Shown here in pieces: positions 37,527 through 44,617 of a stretch of 64,000 nucleotides of DNA. The stretch covers positions 1 through 64,000 of the forward strand of contig NZ_QPIW01000035.1 of NCBI RefSeq assembly GCF_003339505.1. The letters run 5' to 3'. Within the stretch, counting starts at the first letter, position 1. Each line of letters opens with the position of its first letter. The DNA is from Runella aurantiaca (GTDB lineage: Bacteria; Bacteroidota; Bacteroidia; Cytophagales; Spirosomataceae). The position numbers were made by a program, and so were the translations under genes. The notes under the pieces are model-generated. The model did no database searches. It had not been told where the DNA came from and was given only the letters and a program-made list of their open reading frames with translations.

Positions 37527-38287
37527 TCATCCCTACCTATAATGAAATTGAAAATATTGAGGCTATTATCCGTAAGGTATTTAGTTTGTCTCTTCCTTTT
37601 GATATACTCGTTGTAGATGATGGTTCTCCTGATGGTACTGCGCTGAAAGTGAAAGAGCTTCAGCAGGAGTATTCGGGCCAATTGCACTTGCTTGAACGCA
37701 AAGGTAAGCAGGGGCTTGGTACGGCTTATATTCACGGATTTCAGTGGGCATTTGGCGAAGGGTATCGTTATTTGTTTGAAATGGATGCTGATTTTTCCCA
37801 TAATCCTGATGATTTGGTGCGTTTGTATACAGCTTGTGCAAAAGAGGGAAATGACGTAGCGATTGGTTCTCGGTATATCAAAGGGGTAAATGTGGTCAAC
37901 TGGCCAATGGGACGCGTTTTGATGTCTTATTTTGCGGGAGTCTATGTTCGTTTCATTACGGGGATGGAAATTATGGACCCCACAGCGGGGTTTATTTGCT
38001 ATAAACGTGAAGTGTTGCAGGGGATTGGTTTAAACGATATTCGATTTGTAGGCTATGCTTTTCAAATTGAGATGAAATTTAATACGTGGAAATATGGCTA
38101 TAAAATAACCGAAGTGCCGATCATTTTTACAGACCGCACCAAGGGCGTTTCGAAAATGTCTACGAAGATTTTTAAGGAAGCGGTTTTGGGGGTACTCTAT
38201 TTAAAAATCAGAAGTTTTTTTAAGACTTATATTCCGCAAACAGAAGCTGAGGTGGTCCCCGAAGCCCCCGTTACAGAAATGGTTTAA
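37499..38287 (+). CDS. Polyprenol-phosphate mannosyltransferase-like GT2 enzyme
   Basis: A 262-residue GT2 glycosyltransferase of the DPM1 type, charging a polyprenyl phosphate with a sugar from a nucleotide donor on the cytoplasmic face. Motifs are VVIPTYNEIENIE (nucleotide site), VVDDGSPDGT, the catalytic MDADFSHNPDDL with its DxD, IGSRYIKG, and DPTAGFICYKREVL. There is no C-terminal membrane domain, as in the short soluble/peripheral DPM1 class. It overlaps the GT87-like gene by 28 nt, suggesting translational coupling. Donor specificity (mannose or glucose) is not determined. Confidence 0.9.
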   Translation: MGIFKENLVVIPTYNEIENIEAIIRKVFSLSLPFDILVVDDGSPDGTALKVKELQQEYSGQLHLLERKGKQGLGTAYIHGFQWAFGEGYRYLFEMDADFSHNPDDLVRLYTACAKEGNDVAIGSRYIKGVNVVNWPMGRVLMSYFAGVYVRFITGMEIMDPTAGFICYKREVLQGIGLNDIRFVGYAFQIEMKFNTWKYGYKITEVPIIFTDRTKGVSKMSTKIFKEAVLGVLYLKIRSFFKTYIPQTEAEVVPEAPVTEMV

Positions 38288-38318
38288 ATTGTGACTGGCT
38301 GCAGTCGTTTCTCCCTAA

Positions 38319-38358
38319 AGTTGCTGGTAAGTAAACGCTTACTGGCAACTTTTTTTTG
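38319..38358 (+). terminator. Terminator after the hemE-GT87-DPM1 group
   Basis: A stem with arms AGTTGC..GTAAG / CTTAC..GCAACT, including two G-U pairs, followed by eight T residues (38351-38358). Confidence 0.85.
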
Positions 38359-38384
38359 TTCAAAAAAAATATTTAAAAAATGTC

Positions 38385-38415
38385 TTGACATTTAATGTAT
38401 ATACATATAAATTTG
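38385..38415 (+). promoter_or_regulatory. YceI promoter with an embedded palindrome
   Basis: TTG at 38385-38387 and TAAATTTG at 38408-38415 form a good -33/-7 pair with a 20-bp spacer. Inside the spacer lies a perfect 12-bp palindrome, ATGTATATACAT (38395-38406), a plausible operator for a dimeric repressor. Confidence 0.6.
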
Positions 38416-38454
38416 CATCATCAATTTTGATTTACATAAAACTTACATAAAACA

Positions 38455-38994
38455 ATGGCAACATTAAAAACTGCTTGGGTAGCTGACCCAACACACTCAG
38501 AAGTACAATTTAAAGTAAAGCACTTAGTAATTTCGACCGTAACGGGGAGCTTTAAGTCGTTTGAAGCATCTGCCGAAACTGACGGAGATAGTTTTGAAGG
38601 CGCGTCTATTAAGTTTAGTGCCGATGTTAACAGCATTGATACCAACATGGAACAGCGCGATGCCCACCTTAAAAGTGCCGATTTCTTTGATGCCGAAAAT
38701 TTCCCTACGCTTTCATTTGTATCTACCTCATTGACTAAAAAAAGTGATGATGAATACGTTTTAACGGGCGATTTGACCATGCGGGGCGTTACTAAATCGG
38801 TAACCCTTTCTGCCGAGTACGGTGGACAAATGGTTGATTTCTACGGTAATACGAAAGTGGGGTTTGAAATAGCAGGTAAGGTCAACCGTAAAGAATTTGG
38901 TTTAAACTGGGCGGCTGTTACTGAAGCGGGCGGAATTGTGGTAAGCGACGAAGTAAAACTACACATCAATATCCAGCTGATTAAGCAAGCTTAG
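38455..38994 (+). CDS. YceI family lipid-binding-like protein
   Basis: A 179-residue YceI protein (lipocalin-like fold that binds polyisoprenoids). Characteristic parts are WVADPTHSEVQFKVKHLVISTVTGSF, the DTNMEQRDAHLKSADFFDAENFPTLSF signature and TGDLTMRGVTKSVTL. Unlike E. coli YceI it lacks a signal peptide, so it is probably cytoplasmic. It is a single-gene unit with a well-formed promoter and a 22-bp terminator stem. Promoter-embedded dyad symmetry suggests repressor control. Confidence 0.93.
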   Translation: MATLKTAWVADPTHSEVQFKVKHLVISTVTGSFKSFEASAETDGDSFEGASIKFSADVNSIDTNMEQRDAHLKSADFFDAENFPTLSFVSTSLTKKSDDEYVLTGDLTMRGVTKSVTLSAEYGGQMVDFYGNTKVGFEIAGKVNRKEFGLNWAAVTEAGGIVVSDEVKLHINIQLIKQA

Positions 38995-39012
38995 TAGAAT
39001 TAGAACTTCTGG

Positions 39013-39060
39013 TTCAAACAAAAAGCGTCATCTCTTTCGAGATGACGCTTTTTGTTTGAA
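39013..39060. terminator. Strong bidirectional terminator (YceI / lytic transglycosylase)
   Basis: A perfect 22-bp inverted repeat (arms 39013-39034 and 39039-39060) with a TTTC loop. A-tracts and T-tracts in the arms let it act on both convergent genes. Confidence 0.85.
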
Positions 39061-39074
39061 ATACAACGTGCTAG

Positions 39075-40103
39075 CTAAACTAAACTGGAGTTTAAGTGAG
39101 GAGTACGTGCCACTCGGCTACGAGCTTCAGCCAATAAAGCTTTCAGGTCGTTTCGCCGGCGAGTATTAACTCGGGGCGCTCTCCACCAGTACAGATTCGT
39201 TTTAGAGTCAGTACTTTGAGCAAACTCCAACTCGTCGATTGGCTCAGGAGGCGTGTAACGGAAAGTCCCGTTACGCTTAAACGATAACGAAATCAAATCG
39301 TCAAAACCTGTTAAAAGTCCTTCGTCCAAGGTAGCGGTTGTTTCTTCGGTAAGAAACTCGTTTGTCTTAGGAGACTTTACTTTTATTTTTAAAGGGGCAA
39401 TCAAACCCAGTGCCAATCCGTGTAGTCGGATGAATTTTTGGAGAGTCATCTCCTCACTAATCACCGACTTATACAGTTCAGGGCGAGTAAAAAGCTCCTT
39501 GGCGGCCAAAACCCGGTATAGATAACGGCGATTTTCGGCACTGATGCGAAGGTTGTAATAACTCGTTTTGCCACGCGCTGACAAATACCGTCGCACTTTT
39601 GTAGGACCAGCATTGTAAGCAGCAGCTACCAACGACCACGAGCCGAGCTGACGATAAAGGTCTAAAAAGTACTGACAGGCAGCGTGGGTAGATTTAACCA
39701 GATTTTCGCGTTCATCCTTTGGGCCGTCAACGACGAGGCCCATCGCGCGAGCTGTGTGGGGCATAAACTGCCAATAGCCATAGGCTCCTTTGTGGGAGAT
39801 GGCCTTAGGGTTGAGCGCACTTTCTACTACACACAAGTACTTAAAATCCAGTGGAACTTGATATTGTTTTAAAATTGGGTCAATGACCTGAAAAAATTTC
39901 TGTGCTCTTGGCTTAATTTGATGCAGGGGCATACTGGCCGTGTGGAGCAAAGCAGATTGAAAATACTTGAGTACTTGGCTTTCATAAACTGGGAGTGGCT
40001 CATTACAAAAGCGAATACATGAGGATTCATTGAAGCCCTCGGCTTCAGCTCCTAAACTTGACAACAAAAGCGTTGATAGAATGATACATTGTCTTCTTTT
40101 CAA
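39075..40103 (-). CDS. Lytic transglycosylase (SLT domain, MltD-like)
   Basis: A 342-residue exported peptidoglycan lytic transglycosylase. The signal peptide is MKRRQCIILSTLLLSSLGAEA. The SLT domain includes the catalytic Glu94 in YLCVVESALNPKAIS, then KGAYGYWQFMPHTARAMGL and AAYNAGPTKVRRYL. There is no LysM repeat at the C-terminus, in contrast to MltD; instead about 110 residues of unassigned sequence follow, ending in a basic segment. It cleaves the MurNAc-GlcNAc bond with anhydro-ring formation. It is convergent with YceI and shares the terminator. Confidence 0.92.
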   Translation of the reverse strand: MKRRQCIILSTLLLSSLGAEAEGFNESSCIRFCNEPLPVYESQVLKYFQSALLHTASMPLHQIKPRAQKFFQVIDPILKQYQVPLDFKYLCVVESALNPKAISHKGAYGYWQFMPHTARAMGLVVDGPKDERENLVKSTHAACQYFLDLYRQLGSWSLVAAAYNAGPTKVRRYLSARGKTSYYNLRISAENRRYLYRVLAAKELFTRPELYKSVISEEMTLQKFIRLHGLALGLIAPLKIKVKSPKTNEFLTEETTATLDEGLLTGFDDLISLSFKRNGTFRYTPPEPIDELEFAQSTDSKTNLYWWRAPRVNTRRRNDLKALLAEARSRVARTPHLNSSLV

Positions 40104-40445
40104 AACGATTTTTGGTTAGTGAAACATTGCTAGGTATGCCTTTTAAGAAGGGTAAAGTACCTCGCTTTTCAATAGCTGTGAAGCTACATTAACGTAAAGA
40201 TACGTAAAAATTGTTCAATGTCCTAAAAATTTACCAATAGATTATCAGGCACTTGCAATATAGCGGTCTATATTTTATCGTAGTAAAATAATTATTTAAC
40301 GGTAAAGATATATAGCAAAAAACGGACCAAACTTGTACTTTTTGTAAATTTGTATTCAGAAGAAATCAACAAATAATTGATGGAATAAAACAGCTAAGCC
40401 GTCGTATACGACGGCTTAGTCAATGAAGATTTAGAGAAAATTTTG
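40104..40445. other. 342-bp gene-less stretch
   Basis: AT-rich. It holds an exact TAnnTTTG (TAAATTTG, 40345-40352) on the plus strand with no gene after it, and a 26-bp perfect palindrome at 40394-40419. The motif ACGTAAA is repeated around 40194-40208. No open frame or tRNA is seen. Confidence 0.55.
40394..40419 (-). terminator. 26-bp perfect palindrome, probable GH3 terminator
   Basis: Arms CTAAGCCGTCGTA and its exact complement with no unpaired centre. On the minus strand a T-rich tract (CTGTTTTATT) follows it, 26 nt beyond the GH3-family stop, as expected of a terminator. Confidence 0.7.
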
Positions 40446-41936
40446 TTAGCCTACGGATAGAAAATCAGCAATTTTTCGGTCATTTGCTAAGCGGGGAACC
40501 TTATTTTGCCCCCCTAATTTGCCTTGTGAGCGCATGTAGTCAATGAAGGCATTTTTTGCCAATGTTGTGATTTTTAAAGGCCGCAAAATGCTGCCCGACA
40601 CGAGGTCATCATAATAAACGTTCAACTCAGCGAGCCGATGGTCAATGTCGAGCGAAAAACGTTCAATATCGTTGGGTGGAGTGGCAAATTCAATGAGCCA
40701 TTCATGGTAGGGGAGTCCCTCACTCGGAGTCACCATCGGAGCTACTGTAAACTCAACGACTTCGGTTTCGGGTTGTCGTTGCATAGCGTATTTGAGCGCT
40801 TTTTCTACTTCTTCGCCAATGACGTGTTCACCAAAAGCAGAAATAAAATGCTTGATGCGCCCCGTAACCAACAGACGATAGGGGTCTTTGGAAACAAATT
40901 TAACGGTGTCGCCAATGGAATAGCCCCAAAGGCCTGCGTTATTGTTGATAATGAGGGCGTAGTTTTTGCCTACTTCGACTTCTTCCAGTGACAAACGTGT
41001 TGGTTTTTCGTTGAAAAACTCTTCCGTAGGTATAAACTCGTAAAAAATACCTGTATCAGCAAGCAATAACAGCCCTTCTGCATACTGGGAATCTTGATAG
41101 GCAATAAAACCTTCGGAGGCAGGATACATCTCAATAGAGTCTATTTTTTTTCCGATAGATTCATACAGCTTAGCTCGATAAGGTTCAAAATTGACCCCTC
41201 CATAAACGAAGAGTTGAAATTCGGGAAAAACATCTTTGATGGGTTTTCCAGTTCGGGCAATGATGCGATCAAAGTACATCTGTACCCACGGAGGAATCCC
41301 CGAAATGAGCGACATGGGCTGCGAAATGGTTTCGTCAATAATCCGTTCCAATTTTTCTTCCCATTCTTCGATGCAGTTGGTTTCGTAGCTTGGTAGTTGA
41401 TTGGTACGCAGATAGGCAGGGACGTGATGATTAGAAATACCCGATAACCGCCCCGTGGGCACGCTCCCTTTGGTATCTAGCACGGGGCTGCCTGATAAGA
41501 AAATGAGTTTGTTGTCTAAAAATGCCCCTTTGCCAGTTTCATGAATATAGTTGAGCAGCGCGTCGCGGGCGGAATTGATATGATTGGAGATAGAATCTTC
41601 GCTGATTGGGATGTATTTTGTGCCTGATGTGGTGCCCGATGTCTTCGCAAAATAGATAGGTTTTCCAGGCCATAAGATATTGTCCTGACCGTCGATTATC
41701 TGTTGAATGTACCCTTTTAAGTCTTCATAATCCCGAACGGGAACGGCCTGCTTAAAATCCTCGTATGATGCCACATCCTTAAAAAAATGATCACGTCCAA
41801 AGGCCGTTTTTGTGGCAGTTGAGACCAATTTTGTGCGCCATTGATTTTGGGTTGCTGGGGCATTATACATCCAGTTTTGCTCACTGTTAAAAATGTATTT
41901 TGCGAGCGGTTTGCTGAGAAAAGAGCGGAAGCCCAT
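40446..41936 (-). CDS. GH3-family acyl-adenylating enzyme
   Basis: A 496-residue member of the GH3 (plant auxin-responsive) branch of the acyl-adenylate superfamily. Motif 1 for ATP/phosphate binding is FAKTSGTTSGTKYIP; later motifs include FVYGGVNFEPYR, EMYPASEGFIAYQ, GLWGYSIGDTVKFV and VTGRIKHFISAFGEHV. In plants these enzymes conjugate amino acids to acyl acids; the bacterial substrate is unknown. Start 41936 (MGFRSFLSKPLAKYIF) is chosen over 41996. An exact -7 element lies at 41994-42001. It is monocistronic, with terminators on both sides. Confidence 0.9.
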   Translation of the reverse strand: MGFRSFLSKPLAKYIFNSEQNWMYNAPATQNQWRTKLVSTATKTAFGRDHFFKDVASYEDFKQAVPVRDYEDLKGYIQQIIDGQDNILWPGKPIYFAKTSGTTSGTKYIPISEDSISNHINSARDALLNYIHETGKGAFLDNKLIFLSGSPVLDTKGSVPTGRLSGISNHHVPAYLRTNQLPSYETNCIEEWEEKLERIIDETISQPMSLISGIPPWVQMYFDRIIARTGKPIKDVFPEFQLFVYGGVNFEPYRAKLYESIGKKIDSIEMYPASEGFIAYQDSQYAEGLLLLADTGIFYEFIPTEEFFNEKPTRLSLEEVEVGKNYALIINNNAGLWGYSIGDTVKFVSKDPYRLLVTGRIKHFISAFGEHVIGEEVEKALKYAMQRQPETEVVEFTVAPMVTPSEGLPYHEWLIEFATPPNDIERFSLDIDHRLAELNVYYDDLVSGSILRPLKITTLAKNAFIDYMRSQGKLGGQNKVPRLANDRKIADFLSVG

Positions 41937-41993
41937 TGTTGAGTCTTTATGGTTTGGGGTCTTTGCAAAAAATAAATACAGGGACCGAAACCT

Positions 41994-42001
41994 CAAAAAT
42001 A
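41994..42001 (-). promoter_or_regulatory. -7 element for the GH3-family gene
   Basis: TATTTTTG on the minus strand, an exact TAnnTTTG match, 57 nt before the ATG at 41936. It argues against the longer start at 41996. Confidence 0.5.
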
Positions 42002-42029
42002 GGCGTTTTATGGATTACGCTCAATAAAA

Positions 42030-42067
42030 AAGAAAAAGAGGGACCTGATTGGGGGCCCTCTTTTTTA
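42030..42067 (-). terminator. Terminator after the OmpA/PD40 gene
   Basis: GAGGG/CCCTC hairpin with a GC-rich inner stem, flanked by A-tract and T-tract on both sides, between the OmpA-family stop (42083) and the GH3 promoter. Confidence 0.7.
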
Positions 42068-42082
42068 ATTAAAGATATTTAT

Positions 42083-44554
42083 TTATCTGATTTCTAGCAC
42101 TTTAAACTCTGTACGTCGATTTCTCTGGTACTCAGCTTCCGTACAAATAACACCATCTACACAACCATTGACAGGAGTGCTCTCGCCCATGCCCGTGGGT
42201 TTAAGGCGATTTCGGCTAACACCTTTTGAAACCATGTAATCAACAACCGCCTGCGCTCTTTTTTGCGAAAGAACCTGATTAAAGTTGGCATCGCCCCGGC
42301 TGTCGGTATGGGAGAGGATTTCAGCTTGCAAGGAAGGATAACGTTTCATGGTAGCAACTACCTTCTCCAATTCACGCGCCGCATCTGGACGAATTCCGTC
42401 TTTGCCTTGGTCGTAATAAATATTGTCAAGTTTGACAATGTCTCCTTTTTTCAAAAGGCCAATATCTTTGGAAAGCACTTTAGGCACCGCTTTTTTCGGA
42501 ACTCGGTTGATTTTAACCGTATTTGTTCCGTAGGTATCTTTAGAATAAATCAAAGTATAATCACACCCCTCCGCAATCTCAAAGTCATAACGACCGTCGG
42601 GGCCAGTAATAGATTCGTATATTTTTTTATCACATTCGTTTCTTAGCTTGACCAAGACCCCCTCGATGGGCTGTCGGTCGGTTTCTGTGCGTACGATTCC
42701 CCTTACCCGAGAGTGTTTTAATTCAGAAATGTCGTCACCGATTGGTGTCTTTTTTGGTTCAGTTTCGGTAGTAGTCGTAGATATAATATTGCTTGGTGTG
42801 AATGTCTCCATGCCGAGTTCTAAACGTGTTGGTTTATCATCGGTCAAATAGCGGGTCGAAAAACCGATTGTGTTGTCCAAATAACCATTTTTAGAAATAT
42901 TAAAGATAAAATCGTTGTTGGAAGCAAGGCATAAATGAGCCCAACCGTTGGCGTCGGTCTGTAATGGTTTATCAGCTTCAGGGCTTTCGGATTTTGATTT
43001 AATGGTGATGGTGGCACTGTCGAGAGGCTGCTGGGTTTGGTTATCAAAGACCCGTACAAGTAATTCGCGACATTCATAGAGAGAACTCTCACGCGTGAAG
43101 CGATAAATATCGTCATCTCCTTCGCGGCGGTTGCTGCTGAAATAACCTGTCGTTCGGGCGGCGTCAGTGATGAGTCCAAAATCGTCGGCTTTGGAGTTGA
43201 TTGGAGCGTCTAAATGAATCACTTCAATAACTTTTGTGCCGTCTTTACTCAGTACGGCATAGTATAAATCCAAGCCACCATAGCCTCCTTTGCGACCAGC
43301 GGTTGAGAAATACAGATTTCCACGGGCATCGACAAAAGGAAAAACCTCGTCCTGTTTTGTATTTAGCTCTTTTCCAAGATTAATAGGGGTTGACCATTGC
43401 CCATTATCATACCGCGATACGTAAATATCTTTGCCACCCATTCCTTTGGGCATATCTGAGACAAAATACAGTAGTGAGCCATCCTTGCTCAAGGAAGGAT
43501 GGGCGGTAGAATAATCGTTGTTGTTGAAAGGAAGTTCCTGCACATTCGTCCAGTCGCCATTTCCCCACTGTGCACTGTATAGTTTGAGTTTGATATTATT
43601 GTCGTCGCTTACCCCTTTTTGGCCTTCGTTAAAGTTATTGCGTGTAAAAATTATTTGGGAGCCGTCGGCCGAAAACGTGACAGGCCCTTCGTGAAACCTT
43701 GTATTCAATTCCTTACTAAACGGGACTGCTTTTCCTGATTTTGTGGTTGATTTTTGCCCTCCAGTTGCTTCGTCATTCAAACCATAGCCGTTGTAAGAGC
43801 CAAGGGTACGGGAGTCATTGGAGGTACTTTTTGTGTATGAGTCGCTGCCAAGCTTTCTTGGTTGAGTGGGAGCAGGTACCTGGCGTGCCTCTTTTATTTC
43901 AGCTTCTGTTCCATCAGCATTCAGCGTGGTCAAGGCTCTGATTTCACTTTCTTTATTGACAAAAAATAAATCTAAATATCCTTTTTCGGTAGATTCTGTA
44001 GAAACGGCACCAGCGGCTTTGCCCGATACAAACACCAATCCGTCTTTATAATACATGGGACTGAACTCGGCGTTAGAGGTATTGATGGCAAGGTAGTCGA
44101 GACGATACGTAATGCGCTTCTTGGTATAGTTTTCTGCGCCCTGATTTTGTTGAGTTTCGGCCAATTTACGGCTTTGATAGAGGTCGTAGTATTTTTCGGA
44201 TTCCTGCATTTTGCCATTATTGGCAAGCGCTTTTGCAAAATTCAGATAGTGAGATGCTGGCAACTCACTAAGGGAGCCTTCGCTGAGAATGGTTTTATAA
44301 AATTCTTCCGACTTAACGTTGTCTCCTAGATTGAAGTAAGATGAAGCTAAGTTCAATAATACTTGTTGGCGCTGCGGAATAGGTATTAGATTTTGAGTCA
44401 GTATCTCCTGATATAGAGCTACTGCTTTGGCATAAGCTTGGGTATCAAAGTGCCGGTTGGCTTGCTGTATTAACGACTCTCTCGCTGGAGTTTGTGCCAG
44501 TGTAACGGCGGAGAAAAGTAGTGCCAAACAAAGATATTTAAGTTTAATCATCAT
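42083..44554 (-). CDS. OmpA-family protein with TPR and PD40 repeats
   Basis: An 823-residue exported protein. The signal peptide (IKLKYLCLALLFSAVTLAQ) is followed by TPR-like helices (residues 25-135) and a beta-propeller of PD40 repeats (SADGSQIIFTRNN; SKDGSLLYFVSDMPKGMGGKDIYV; GNLYFSTAGRKGGYGG; TGYFSSNRREGDDDIY). Two carboxypeptidase-regulatory/CNA-B-like domains come next. The C-terminal OmpA domain (HTDSRGDANFNQVLSQKRA; NRRTEFKV) binds peptidoglycan. The same order of domains is found in T9SS-associated PorE-type proteins and in many Bacteroidota envelope proteins. Two ATGs (44554, 44551) can start it. It follows the type B cargo gene by 63 bp on the same strand. Confidence 0.9.
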   Translation of the reverse strand: MMIKLKYLCLALLFSAVTLAQTPARESLIQQANRHFDTQAYAKAVALYQEILTQNLIPIPQRQQVLLNLASSYFNLGDNVKSEEFYKTILSEGSLSELPASHYLNFAKALANNGKMQESEKYYDLYQSRKLAETQQNQGAENYTKKRITYRLDYLAINTSNAEFSPMYYKDGLVFVSGKAAGAVSTESTEKGYLDLFFVNKESEIRALTTLNADGTEAEIKEARQVPAPTQPRKLGSDSYTKSTSNDSRTLGSYNGYGLNDEATGGQKSTTKSGKAVPFSKELNTRFHEGPVTFSADGSQIIFTRNNFNEGQKGVSDDNNIKLKLYSAQWGNGDWTNVQELPFNNNDYSTAHPSLSKDGSLLYFVSDMPKGMGGKDIYVSRYDNGQWSTPINLGKELNTKQDEVFPFVDARGNLYFSTAGRKGGYGGLDLYYAVLSKDGTKVIEVIHLDAPINSKADDFGLITDAARTTGYFSSNRREGDDDIYRFTRESSLYECRELLVRVFDNQTQQPLDSATITIKSKSESPEADKPLQTDANGWAHLCLASNNDFIFNISKNGYLDNTIGFSTRYLTDDKPTRLELGMETFTPSNIISTTTTETEPKKTPIGDDISELKHSRVRGIVRTETDRQPIEGVLVKLRNECDKKIYESITGPDGRYDFEIAEGCDYTLIYSKDTYGTNTVKINRVPKKAVPKVLSKDIGLLKKGDIVKLDNIYYDQGKDGIRPDAARELEKVVATMKRYPSLQAEILSHTDSRGDANFNQVLSQKRAQAVVDYMVSKGVSRNRLKPTGMGESTPVNGCVDGVICTEAEYQRNRRTEFKVLEIR

Positions 44555-44617
44555 GGGTATATGCTTTTAAGTCCCCTGCATATCAGCTAATTGAGATATT
44601 GTTTTAACGAACGGGTT

